64,000 nt of DNA from Mycteria americana (lineage: Eukaryota; Chordata; Aves; Ciconiiformes; Ciconiidae): assembly GCF_035582795.1 (NCBI RefSeq), contig NC_134368.1:3037501-3101500 (forward strand), written 5' to 3'. Of this stretch, positions 1 through 12,412 are shown in pieces (the first letter of the stretch is position 1; each line of letters begins with the position of its first letter). The notes beneath the pieces were generated by a model, which was not told the origin of the DNA, ran no database searches, and worked only from the letters and a program-made list of their open reading frames with translations. The position numbers were made by a program, and so were the translations under genes.

Positions 1-1019
1 TACGTGTCCTCTCATGAGGCATAAAGCATACAACGTGGTGTTCACTACTGACCCCATGTGTGTTCTTTAGAGGATTTGGGGAGGGAGGGGGTTCAGCAAT
101 GCCTGGAGATGAGATGCCTGTGCCCCTCTCTAGGGTAATTTGCAAAGCTGTGAAGTGTTTATTTTGGAGATACTGAGGACAGTGGGAGGTCAGCACAGGT
201 ACATTACACCTGCTAATATCTTGTGGGGGAGGAGAGGGAGAATGCTCTGATCTTATTAGAGAAGGTTAAGGTAGAAAAACCAAGCAGTCAAAAGACAGGC
301 GATGACAGATCCAAGGCTGTCTGTGCAATTTAATTCCTTTCCCCTGGTGCATATCCATTCTGATATGGTCTTTAATTGCATGATTAAAAATATTGATACT
401 GTTCTTGGACAAGATAACAATCAGTAGTGTGGAGGTATTGAGTAACTGAAGACACAAATCCTCATCATTGGTACATAAGCGAGGCAGATGCAACGAGCTT
501 TTTCTTTAGCTGAATGCAGGGTCCAGGCTTCTAGGATGGGAGGAAAACCACAACCCCTTGTCACAGAACGATGATATTTTGACAGAGAGAAGTAGTTAGG
601 GGCCATGGTGGACACGCAGTCCTCATGATTTGCTGAGAAGTTGTATGCGGATCTCAAACCCTTCATGGACACAGAAATGAAAAATTCACGCTGGAGCAGA
701 CCAGCACAACTGGGGTGAGTGCCAAAAAAGTGGGGATGGCCACCCTCCTCATGCCTGGGAGGGCAGATTTTGAACTAATGGATCAGTGGAGTAAAGAGCT
801 GCAGAAATTATTTGTAATTCTGCAAAGACCTTCCAGGGACAGAGGTTTTAAGGAACGAAGTTGTTGCAGAAGGGAGATGCGTGGTGCAGTGATTCTGTTA
901 TCAAAGTGCTTTCAATAGGAGGAAAAAAATTCAAACCTCACAGGGAAAGCAATAACAAGAGGTGGGGGAAGAAGTTGGGCCAGATACAACCCAAGGAGCC
1001 AAAAGAAGCACATTTTGGC

Positions 1020-1180
1020 AAGAAGAGTGATTAACCATTGGAACAAACTACCCAGATGATAACAGATTTCTTTCTCTCTTGAGGTCTTCTAATCATTGGG
1101 GGCTCTTTGGAAAATACACTTGAGCCAAAGACAAATTATAGGGGCCATTACCACTGTATGTCGATGCAATCCTTTGGCCT
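1020..1180 (+). mobile_element. Possible degenerate CR1-like fragment
   Basis: The text AGTGATTAACCATTGGAACA, followed by TTGAGGTCTTCTAATCA, resembles the conserved end of CR1-like ORF2 (the HWN-LP block and the phrase after it). It is only a short match and has no terminal repeat. Confidence 0.4.
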
Positions 1181-4100
1181 GTGTAAGGGAGGAGGTCAGC
1201 TCTGACCTCCTGGCCTCTGAACTTGTGAGTCATATGTCCTCTTGCTTTCTGAAGGGCCCCTGCCTCGCTCACGCAGACAGCACTGAGGGATTTAATCAAC
1301 TACTTGCTGACCACAGCAGAATGGCGATGCTCGCACATCCTGGCTGTAATGCAGGTCCTGATAGGGGAGCAGCCAAGCCCCCCAGACCTTTCCCCTCTTC
1401 CACCCATGGGTGTTTTTTTACTCCAAATAACCTTGCACTGACCCACGTCTAGACTATGTATATTAGCTCTGTTCTGAACCATGACCACATCCACCCTCTG
1501 TTCATCCAACACAGACCCTTCGTTCCTACAATACCAACGCCCACCTTAATTTGCTGCCTCTCCTTGGCCTCATTTGCTCCATAACAGCTGCTGACAACTC
1601 AATATGAGACCACACAAGCAAGGGAGCTTGCACTCACACCGACATCCTAAACGTGCCCATCTTCTGCGTTTCCAGCAGGATCCTCCTCTGAGATTGTACC
1701 AGCTCTTCACGGGTGGGTCTGGTCTGGTCTCATGCCCGTTCCCTTCTGGCTGTCATCTCTCCCTCATGGTTTCTGTGGTTTTAAATGGGTGTAGCAATCT
1801 TCCTTTCCCAAGGGTACTGCGGTGATTCCCAATTTTCTGTATCGGGACCTTTCTGCTATTGAGCAGGGCACCGTGGGGAAACACAGGAGGAGCTTAATTC
1901 TTCCTCAGGCACTGGGAACCTTGAGTTCATCCCCAGCTGAAAAAACACTTTGAAGATGAAAAGCAACCATTGCAGCCCTTTGCCTTATTGTTTATCCCCG
2001 CACACAGCCAGGAACGTTGGCCCCTGACTGCAACAGCACTTGCGAACAGAAGTATGACTCTATAAGGTGAAAGGCAGCAGAGGAACTTGACCTGACTGAT
2101 AGTATTGTCCCTGGCCAGGTCCCAAACAGCTCTGAATTACTTTTCATCATGTGATGGAGGAAGGGGGTCCTCACAGTCAGATGCTGGCACAATTTTGTGT
2201 TGTCTTCAGCAGAGCAGTACGGGGCTGAAAGCAGCCTCAACATGCCATGTGGGGGGAAAAAAAGGGTTATTGAAATAACAAATGCCATTCAAGGAGAGCT
2301 ATGATTAACTGGACTTTATACAGACAGTCAGGAGGAAAGCTGAACTTTATTGCTCCTGGCTTTTTCAGCTGCCTCTGGTCTATTCAAACTTCATGACACT
2401 TAATATCAGATTACACATTAAACTTTTTTTTTAACTGGCCAATTGAAGTCAACAGGGAGCAGGGAAGAGAGACCAAACACACTGCTACCTATGCTGATTA
2501 GATGATAGAAAATGTGATTTCCCTTTAAAGGTCCTGTCCATTTAAGGGTCTGAAATTCACTGATGTGCAATAGAGTTTTTAATAGTCCACATGTTCCTGG
2601 TAAACCTTCACAATCAATTTCCCTTATGCTCTTCTCTTGTATTATCCATCATAATCATCTTCACCCAGCTCTCCTCAGCAAGCAATTCTGAATTTCAGGC
2701 TTGTTTGCAATCTGGTGACCTTCCCTCCCTCCGCCCCCCCAATATGAAACCTATGAATAATCATTGAAAGTGTGTTATAAATAATTGCATGTGTACTGCA
2801 GCCAGTAATTAAATTTTAGGATTCTGCTCCTGTTCCTGGGTGGACTCTTGCTTTACAAGGGTAAGAGAAGCCTTCGAGCAAGTTACTAGACCTTTGTATG
2901 GATCAAGTTGTCTTGCATTACAAGATCATTTCTTACAGCAGAATTCTTTGGTTATTTGAGCTGAGACTGAAAACAGATTTCCAGGAGAGAAATAGGGAGG
3001 GCATAAGGAGAAAGTTCAGCGTGAAGGTTCAAACCTTGCTTAATAACTTATTATTATTTAATTTCCTTCCACCCCCGGGATCTCTAGGATGGAAGGAACA
3101 CGTAATTGCCATAAATGCAGGTCTAACTCAGGTGAAGACATCATGACTTTAGGATGCTGTTTCCTTCCTCAGTGTTTCAGAAATGTTGCTTTCCAGGGGA
3201 CCCAGTGTTTATAGCAGATGACACTGCTGGCACTTTGCTGCTGTGTTACGTTATGAAAGCCCATCCCAGCTTAAGCAAGCCCTGATTCTAGCTGGCTGGC
3301 TCCAGATGCTTTATTTAATTCCTGACACAAGCCAGAGGTCTTCTCTTTAATCAGCTTGCTACTTCCCCTGACAATGAAGTTAATGATCCCTGCTGTGGCC
3401 ACGTGTGACACCTGGGACTTACATTTTCATTGCCATCTCTCTTTGTTCCAGTGCACCTCCAGCAAACTTCCTGTTCCTATGTGGCCAGGGTTAAGCTCCA
3501 AGGGTCATATCCCTCTGATTTCATATGAATGCCTACCTATAGCTGAGTTGGTTGCCCTGCCTAACGCTCTGCTTGGTTTCTGGTTGCTGCTCCAGAAATG
3601 TGCAGACTTCCCATGGGACTGTGTCACATCTGCAGTCCCATTCATGTCTCAGATACCCTAGAGCATCTCAAACGGCACTAAGTGCCCACGTGTGGACAAT
3701 CAGCTCCTCTAGCAATATGGAAACAGAGATACCTTGCTCAGGTGGAAGCAGCTAAATGAATGCCAGACCATTCCCAACTTTATTCCTCTGTACAGCCCTC
3801 CTATGACAAATAATTACGTATTTGCCTTTTATTCTATATTTTCTATTTTATGTTTTTAACACACTGCCCCCATGGTTCATTATCTGCCCATTTCTGCCTG
3901 CCTCCTGCCCAGAGCCTCAACTCAGCATCTGTAGGGAAAGCCAGTCTGTCATCCTGGTTTTGGAACAACCCTAAGACACCGTCAGTTTTTCTTCTCTCTT
4001 TCTCTCTCTTCCTTATATTGTTTCCACTGTGTTTCCTGTAGTGTGGCCTCCACATTGGTTTTATGCCTTTTATTACTAACAGTTAGCTGGATGAAATATC

Positions 4101-4813
4101 TCTTTCACTCTCCTTTTTATGAGATGTATTTGAAAAGACTTGCCAAAGCTGCTTAGATCTTGCAATGCTGCTCCTTACTGCTCTGTGCAGCTCTCTGAAC
4201 CGAGGTACAAATACGAGGCTTGCACTGCTTCCAAAGGTAGATTTTTAACCTGAGTTTGATGATTAAAACAGCCCCTCTCGGTCTAACTTGCAGTCAGCCG
4301 ATGATGTTCTGGGCAATGTAGATATACACAGTAAGAAACACACCTGTGTGTAAAGTTGTATTAATGCATAGGCTGGAGTTATGATGTGACTGTATTGGTA
4401 TAGACTGTACCATCATGCTGGTTTGGGATGAGAAGGGTGGATTTCAGCTCCTTCTGGATTACTCGTGGCATGTCCCAACTTGTGAATCCTTGCATTTACA
4501 GCCTCAATGTCCTTTTAATGTGGAGTTTTGTTTATTTCAGTATAAATTCTCATGGTTTTGTCTTTTTGGTCTTCCGACACAGCATGCCTTTTCCCTTCCG
4601 TGACCTCCCACCCCATGTTTGTTGCCTGTCTCCCCCCATCAGCCTCGTTGGCTATGGGGGTGATCACAGCTGAGTGAGGCTCCCTAGTCTCCCCTGTAGT
4701 TGAGGAAGGCATGGAAGCGTTTCTGGAGAGTAACTACAAACACTTAATTTAGGTTCCTCTATGGATTGCCTGTTAATCAGGTCTGTGTTGACTACCTCTC
4801 TGCAGTGATGCTG

Positions 4814-4893
4814 TAATATATATTATCTACCTATATACATACTTACATTTAAATACATACTTATATATATATGTAAATACATATATGTATATA
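4814..4893. repeat. AT-rich simple repeat (TATA/TACATA)
   Basis: An imperfect array mixing TATA, TACATA and TAAATACATA units. Confidence 0.8.
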
Positions 4894-7329
4894 GCTGCAT
4901 ACCTGAATTCCAGCTGTCTTGCATCAGTGCCATTTCTCACTGCCTTTTCTCTTCCTTGCCTCTTCAGCAAGAAGCTTCTCCACTTTTTCCAACCTGGCTT
5001 CCTCCTCTAATCCCAGTTTCTGCCTTATTAATCCTCACTTATGCTTTGGGCTTGCAGACTCCAGCCTTCATATTTAATATCTAGTGTCAGAAGCGGAAAA
5101 CAGTTGGCATGAGAAGAAGGGATGATAGATAGACGCAATGACCTGGGCTGATACAGACATGTACACAGTTTTGTCTTTGAACCCAAGGTTGCCTGGAAAA
5201 GTGCCACTGGAGAACGTATATTGGAACCCTCTGGTTTTGTAGAGTCAGGCGAAGGATCTCTGTTCTTTGATTTTAAATCATCATCCATCTTCATAAAACT
5301 TCAGGGGGGTTAACTTTTGTTTGAATGAATTTTGTGACTTCCAGAGAAAACAGAGGCGGGGGAGAATAATTGAGAGCTTGTTTAGTGCCAAATTCATCTT
5401 AAAGCAGGGAATGCAAATCGCATAGCGAGTGTTGAATTATATATGATTAAAACTGCTTCAGCCCTTGCAAAGAAAAATAAAAAAGAGCCTTTTTATTCAC
5501 CAGTTAATCATGTACAAAAAAAAGTGGATGGAACAAAAATGAACTTAATCACAGAAAAAGGGGTCACAGTTCCTGCTTGACATATGGCTGGGTTCTCTAT
5601 CATAACAGTGCAGTGCAGAATGCACTGTAATTTAAATGTTTTAAAGAGGTACATTAAGAAGAGAGTTCATTGATAAATGACCCTTTAAAAATGGGTGAGA
5701 TTCTCTCCTTACCAATGAATGCTCAAGGTCTGCACAGTTTCCTTGGCCCATCTTGGACGCTTCTGTGTTTTGCAAGCCAGGCAGAGATGGAAGGTTTTTC
5801 AGTGATTAGCTATATGTAGTGATGTATAGGATAGATAAGAGTTGAAACCAGTGAAGGTATGATCCAAATACTATCCATTTTTGCTAACAACTGTTAGTCT
5901 GGCTGTAATTCAAACTCAACACCCGTGAACTTTCCTCATCCAGAAAGTGCCAGAGATCAAACAAAGAAAATGTCATTTTCTCCTTGCTTCTCTGCAGTGA
6001 GAATGGTAACCTGAAAATGAGCCCTGGCCCCTGCTGAACCAACAATGTTGACATGCTCTTAGGAATGTTCGATGCAGTGGGCATCACGGCTCCCTCAGAG
6101 AGCTTGCTGAACTTCATGTACCGAGCCCTCTGTCTTTGAAGGCATTGTGCTTATTTTGCTATTGGCAGGAGTGGACAAGGGGATGCTACGTGCTCTGCCT
6201 TAACATCAAGCCTGCAGAGATGGTGTTGAGTTGAAGGAGGGTATGGAGTGAACAAATGGGCTCAGCTTGCCCTTGATCAGCAGTTCCCTCAGCTCTCTCT
6301 CAAGGACAGCAAAGGAGGATACAGAACTCCAGCGGGTGCTGAAATGTGCTTTAAAAAAACCAGCCACCTTTCTGCTGCTTTGGTGGCAGAGTGCCAGCGT
6401 TTGGTGGTAGCCAATGGATAGCTACGGAGCTTCAGTAGCTGTGTGAGAGCCTGGTGAAGCAGGGAAGAGCCACTCTCTTCATTACATGGATGGGCAGCTG
6501 ATATATAGGGAGTGTTGGCCAGATCTATTTGTTGAACAAGGCAGAAGCACTTATGGATCTGAAAGTTAAATACAAATGGGAAAACATCCTACCGTCTCTC
6601 CTGGGACCTGGATGTTCTCTGGGGCTTGGTCAACTTGCCCAGCACTGGGCTTTCCACCATCCCCAGCAGAGCCCTGTGCTGAGCCAGTAGGCACCTACTT
6701 TCTCTATATTTTATTTCCAGGATAATCCAAATGGCTAAATTTCCCCATTGCCATGCTCAGCACATGCCCAACCCTGCATTCAGTCTCAAACAGCTTGTCT
6801 TTCATGGATTAGTGTGGTGGTTGCAGCTCTTCGCTGATGGGAAGTTTTCCAAACCCATTTCCTTCGCTTCCCAAGAGGGTCCCTAACCACCAGCCTGCAT
6901 AATTACCCTCAGAGAAGGAAATGCCGCTTCTTTTTTCTCAACTGTCTTACCAGGTATCCTTCTTCTCAGCTTTGGTTTTACACACCTTCATCTTGAATAC
7001 TTCAATGAAGTCACTGCTGATTAACACCAGCTTAACCGCTAGAAAGAGGGAGATGTTCTGGGAGAGTGAGACTTCACGCGGACTTTATTCACCTTTCATT
7101 CAGGTCTGACTCCAGTGTGGTTTCTTTGATTTTGAGGTGGTTGTTCTCACTTTACAAGTCCACACCAGCCACAAGGTCTTCAATAATCGCAACTGGACAG
7201 TGTTGTAGGGACTGGAGAGTGGGAAGGAACCACATGTACAAAGCCTGCTGCTCCATCAGAGAAGAGAGGATGCAAGAGCTGTTTCTGACAGACGCTTCTG
7301 TAAATGATTCCACTGCTGGGGATTAAACA

Positions 7330-8430
7330 GACCCTCTGTAATCTGTTCCACTTTTTAACTTCCTATATAACATTTTTCTTAATATCTAACAATCTCCCTT
7401 GCTACACATTTACTCAAAATTACTTCTCATCTTACATCCCGTGATGGTGGAGGGCTATCTATCACTGTCAGCTTCTGAACTGTCTTGTTTACATATTTGA
7501 GTGCTCTGATTTTGTTTCTTCACAGCCTTCATCCTAAACTAAACAAACCCTGTTCTTTCAGCCTTTCCTCAGCCTGCAAAACCACTTATAATTTTAGTAA
7601 AATTCCTCTGGGATCTCGTCATCTTCCTTAGCACATGTTGTCCCATCAAAAAGGTGGACCCAAACTCCAGCTAAAGCCTCACTGGAGCTAAGAAGTGCAG
7701 GATAATTGCTTCCTGTGATAAATATGCACTACTCATGTCCCAGACTTCGTGTTTTCTGGTTTGCATCCTGTTGCTTTTTCTTGTTCAGCCTGTAACCACC
7801 TCCCACCCCATGGTCATGTCTCCCATAGTGCTGGCAAGCCACCCATTTCCTACGTTTACTCCTCCCTCCTGTCCTCTTGCACTCACATCGCCCAGTGCCA
7901 CTTTTGCTTCTGTTCAGTGTCATCCTCCTGATTTCAGACACTGCCTTTAACAGATCAAGATCATTTTGAATTCCAGTCTTGTCCTGCACATTGCTTGTGA
8001 CGCCCTCCTCATCTTCTGTCAGCCACAAATTACATAAATCTATTCTCTATTCCATCATCTGAGTCATTATGAGAATATTGAACAGTACCAGACTCCGGAC
8101 AGACCCTTGGAGACCTTCTTAGTCTGAAAATATGCCATTGCTACTCTTCTTGGAGCACAGTATTCATGAGCACCCACTTTACCATGATTGCTCAGAGGCC
8201 ATTCTTATGGGCGCATCAGATGGACCTGTGCCAAATAGCTTGCAAAAATAAAATCATACCATGTCACCCCCTTACTTTCTTGGCCAGTCTTATCCACATG
8301 ATTGGTCTATAATTCATCTGGTTCCTTCTTCTGCTTCTTTAAAAAGGGCATTTCTTTGTCTTTGTCAACTCCTTTGGGATGTCATTCTTGATGAGGATTG
8401 GGAAGATAAAGATGTTACTTTTCTGCCATT
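7330..8430 (-). mobile_element. Old CR1-like LINE remnant(s)
   Basis: On the + strand there are blocks resembling the reverse complement of old CR1 families: AACAAACCCTGTTCTTTCAG, a CCAAACTCCAGCTAAAGCCTC segment, the AGTACCAGACTCCGGACAGA block and TCTTTAAAAAGGGCATTTCT, in the order expected for a - strand element. It is strongly diverged, without an open frame, and may represent more than one insertion. Confidence 0.5.
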
Positions 8431-9785
8431 TCTTGTAGTTGATATACACAGAGTCTCTGACAGGCACAGCAACCCCTGGGAGAACATATTTCTGTGTAAG
8501 CAGTTGTGTGGCATGGGGGGATTTTAAAAAAGTATTTGAAAGGAAAATATCTTATGGTATGCAGAGTGTGGTGGGACATGACAGGAAGCAGCCTGGATGT
8601 CATTCTGAAGGTCTTGTCCAAAAGGGTCCTCAAAGTGCTTATCTCCTTGGAACTGCTGCCCATCTCATCACTCACCACATGTCCTGGCTTGGGCAACAGC
8701 AGAAGTTCAGAGTCTTGCACTTCATTTTCTCAGAGAAGGAGAAGCCCATGACATTCATGCCCGATACATTTCTGCTCCCAATTTATGAGTATGTACCTGT
8801 CCATGAATGGATCACCAGCACAAACATGCCTCTCCGCACCCTCAGCCTCACTCCATCAGCTGCTTCCCGGTTAACATCTCCTCCATAGGAATTGACTGCA
8901 ATCAGAGACCAAGACAGATGGAAAGCTTTTTTACTGTTTTCATTTTTTCCCCAGTGTAAATCCTTTTTCAGGTTTACATCTTTAAAGAATCTGAACCACC
9001 GGATGGTATCAGGAGCAGGGAAGTGATACATTGCAAACAAGTGTAGGCCAGGAAAGAGGAGTGCTGGGATGAAGGGGGGTTAAGTTAAGCTAAAACTTTA
9101 ATAAACTGAAAAATAAAATTCATCAGCAGTGTGGGTGGATCACAGTCAAGAGATAGATGAAGTTCTGACTTATAAGTAAGGTCATTAAAAGAAGGAATCT
9201 GGTTTTAAAAAAAAAAGAAGAAAGGAAAAATAAAACAGTATTAAGATGTCTTTAATGGCATTGGTGAAGAAGGCATAGAAATCTGTGCTGTCAGATCCTA
9301 AGCACTCAGTGCTTCAGCCTCCAGAAATGTTCTTCTGTTCATGAGACAGAAATTAAGGGAAGGGTTTGGACTATCTACTAACACTGAAAATAATTTTTAA
9401 AAATAGAAGCCACTGCAATGTGCCTGCCCCCAGGAACAGCAGGAAAGAAGGACAAGTCCCTTGGCCTGAGATTAGATCCCAAAGAACTCAATAGGAATAT
9501 TCAGAGAAAATATTTTCCTTTGCCTGCCAAGGGAGATGTTTTCAAGACAATGGCTAGAATGTGTTTTCTTTTATGCTGTTAGCTGCCCCTCTGTCGTCCT
9601 TGCAAATTGCCCTGACTGTGAAGACTTTGAGAGTCCACATTTTCAGTACCCCTGATGGGAGACGTTGCTTGTACAAATTTCCCTCTGGGTTTTAACTTGC
9701 TCCTGAGACTTTGACAGGAAAGTGCAAGAATTATTTGAAGGAAATAAGGGCATTGCAATACACATAGATGATATCCTGAAAGATC

Positions 9786-9804
9786 GGGGGGGGGGGAGGG
9801 GGGG
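9786..9804 (+). repeat. G-homopolymer tract (G11-A-G7)
   Basis: Eleven G, one A, seven G. It interrupts the gypsy fossil shortly after the IDDIL motif. Such tracts are prone to length error in assemblies. Confidence 0.9.
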
Positions 9805-10406
9805 ACAGGACACCAAAAGGGAAAGACAACAAAAGGCTGCAGAAATGGGTCAGGAAATGGGACATGACAAGAGAAATCTAATTTAAAATCAGAAACGTGA
9901 GGTATTTGGGAGAAAGTGCAAGTGAATCGACATACACACAGACTCTGGCCAAAGCCAGGTGATTACAGAAATGCTGCTTCGACAGATAAGAAAGATTTGC
10001 AGAGTTTGGTTCCTGAAATAAAATGAGATGACAGTTCTTTTTGCTGGGATGTTATGCAGAAAGACTCAAAATTAAACAGGACTGCCAACCTGGACAGGGA
10101 GTTTTGGAAGTCAGAGAGAGAAGAAAGAAAGCACACCTGAGTTTTGGCGAGTTGTGTCACCCAAAGACGAACCACCTGGCCATTAAATCCCTCTGTAAAT
10201 GACCCAGGACAGTGTGACAAAACTCTTGTGCACTTTGCAGACTGGTGGCATTGGTTTTCAGAAATACTCTGGAAACAGAATCTTAATGCATAGAGGGATG
10301 TCTTTGCTGCAGAAGATGTTAAAGAAAAATATTCAGGTAGGGAAGATGGATCCCAACAAAAAATGGACCCCAAATTCATTGTTCCCAAAGCAAAAAGCTC
10401 ATTCAG

Positions 10407-10721
10407 GTGCCAGAAAGCAGAAGGATGTTTAGCTTTCATTTTCCAGCTGCATCCATGCAGTTTGTGCGAACCAGGAAAAGAAGAGCTGAGAGCAGCACGG
10501 TCCTGACAGTGTTTGAGGAGTCCGTTCTGGAAGACTGTGTAGAGAACAGCATAACGCATGCAAATCTGTTGGAAGAGATTTCTCTCATCTCAAACACAGT
10601 GGGGAATAAACTTCTGGAGGCCATGGCAAAAGACAAGACATTGCAGAAAGCTATTAACACTGTCACTGAAAGAAGGGTTTGGAATTACGTATCAATTCAA
10701 ATCAGAGCTTACTGTAATTGA
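10407..10721 (+). pseudogene. Longest open remnant of the gypsy pol (RNase H/integrase junction)
   Basis: A 104-codon stretch without stops, containing AMAKDKTLQKAINTV, falls in the segment between RNase H and the integrase core of the gypsy fossil. It starts mid-domain and has no upstream coding continuity, so I regard it as a surviving piece of the decayed pol rather than a gene. Confidence 0.6.
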
Positions 10722-11165
10722 TAGTACAGCGTAAAGATGCAAAAATTAGTAGTGCCAAAAATACTACTGCCCTGAGGTATTCTACAGAATCTGTGAGATC
10801 TTGAAAAATGTATTGCAGTGGTCACAAATGAACACAGAGATTAAGAAAACGGATAAATGGATACGTGTGAAATGTGTCAATAATTTCTACCTTAGAGAGA
10901 AAAAACAATGATGATGGGCCAGATATGGTGGACATGTTGGATTATCCAGGGTACTCTGAGACTCCATTATTAGACACTTTCTATTAAGGTATCTTGTAGG
11001 AAACAGTAAACCATTATTTGGCACATACGGGCTTCCAGAAATGGTCATATTTTACAATGGTCCTTACTTAATTGACAGGACTTTGCAAGATTTTGAAGAG
11101 TTGGTGAATGCCAGGATTCTTCAGTCAAATGATTTGAAGCAAAGTGGAGTTAAGGGAGTTAAAAA

Positions 11166-11167
<2 letters not shown>

Positions 11168-11208
<41 letters not shown>

Positions 11209-11210
11209 AT
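11168..11210. repeat. (AT)15 microsatellite
   Basis: Fifteen AT units at 11171-11200 are followed by a short GTATGTGTAT extension. The array sits inside the integrase part of the gypsy fossil. Confidence 0.95.
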
Positions 11211-12229
11211 AAAACCATTACCATCTCCGAAAAAGATCTGTATCTCACTCTGCTGGACTTCAGAAGACTGCCTTTAAGGCACTGATCATTGCTAGCTGAA
11301 ATTTTGCTCAGAAAGCTGAGAATCAGACTGCCTTGCTTATTCAAATCTGGGCTGGGAAGCTAAGCTGATCTTGAGGCACAGATAGATAGACAGATGTATG
11401 AAAATACATGGACAAAATGAAATGATAGCTGAGAAGCTCGGTTACTACAGGTTCTGTGGCTGATGACCCCTGAATGCTATTTTGGTGGCAGCCGAGCATA
11501 AGCTGCAATGCGAAAAGAATTTCTGTTTGCAAAAGGGGAAGAGGCAAAGGGCTTACGCTCAGGTTAATCTAGGAAATAGAGACCAAGAGAACACGTCAAC
11601 AGCACGTTTGCCAATCTCCAAACTCAACATAGGCCTGTGAAATATTTCTTTTAAATACAAATCTTGCTACAGGTCTGGACTGTTGAGGAACCCCAAACAC
11701 CACAGTACTAAGCTCTTTGGGGATCTCACAGCTCAGGGACTGTAGTTAAGGAGTATACACTTATCACTGCTCTGCCTTGAGAAGAGTAAATGTAGCCATT
11801 AGAAGCACCCGAGAAATGCCTGTACTAAAAGTTGGAGCATGTAGTACTTTCTTTCCTCTAAAGACAGGAAAATCAGCCCCATGGCGATTACTGATAATGA
11901 ATTTGAGCATGTAATCCAAGTAGAGGAGACTGTTGTAAACGTCTAGCATGTTGCTGATGTCACGAATACTGCTTTGATTAAATTATTCTTTAGTTCTCCC
12001 AATTCCCACATATAGAGACCTCCATTTGTCTTTGCATGTCTCTACATAGGATTGTGCCACCCTCCCCATGCTTCCTGCATCTGCTTGCAGAATGCTCCGC
12101 TTGTTCCTTACCTTAGACTTATATCTGGGACACGGATTTTTATTTCCTTTCTGTGTGTCAAACCCAGCTGACAACCAAGGTCAGTGGCTTCTTGGTGGTG
12201 GCAGTAAGCAAGTCATCAACATTGCAATT

Positions 12230-12412
12230 GGAATTGGCTGCCCAGAGAGGTGGTAGATGCCCCATCCCTGGAAACATTCAAGGCCAGGTTGGAGGGGGCT
12301 CTGAGCAACCTGATCTGGTTGAAGATGTCCCTGCTCATTGCAGGGGGTTGTACTAGATGACCTTTAAAGGTCCCTTGCAACCCAAACCGTTCTGTGATTC
12401 TATGATTCTATG
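12230..12412 (+). mobile_element. CR1 LINE, 3' end (5'-truncated)
   Basis: The sequence carries the end of the CR1 ORF2 (GCCCAGAGAGGTGGTAGATG onward) and the CR1 3'UTR, finishing in GATTCTATGATTCTATG, the octamer repeat typical of CR1. It is about 180 bases long, so heavily 5'-truncated, with few differences from the other two good copies in the window. Confidence 0.93.

Larger units (their letters stand above)
1..9239. other. Non-coding flank or GFRA4 intron 1, no gene recognised
   Basis: Apart from the CR1-like fragments and the AT-rich repeat listed separately, I see no coding region with recognisable protein similarity on either strand. The open frames here are short and uncharacteristic. 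It may belong to GFRA4 intron 1 or to the intergenic region upstream. In human the next gene on this side is ADAM33, but I found no ADAM exon. Confidence 0.6.
9240..11600 (+). mobile_element. Degenerate Ty3/gypsy-type (Metaviridae) retrotransposon pol fossil
   Basis: Translating all three + frames in order gives the pol landmarks of a Ty3/gypsy element, broken by many stops and frame changes. Between protease and RT is DVFNGIG (9245). RT has LDPKELN with FPLP (9466-9525), IFSTPDGRR (9639) and IDDIL (about 9767-9781). RT thumb/RNase H shows TDKKDLQSL (9982-10008). The RNase H/integrase joint shows CEPGKEEL (10462), then AKDKTLQKAINTV (10626). Integrase shows FGTYGLPEMV (11017) and YNGP where DNGP is expected. 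Near the end are LLDFRRLPL (about 11253) and RKLRIRLP (about 11311). Order and spacing match a single element on the + strand. No LTRs or gag were recognised. A poly-G run and an AT microsatellite interrupt it. The element is inactive. Confidence 0.85.

Noticed and set aside
9963-10559. 198-codon open frame on the - strand
   Set aside because: It is the complement of the gypsy pol fossil, which reads on the + strand. The - strand frame shows no recognised domain.
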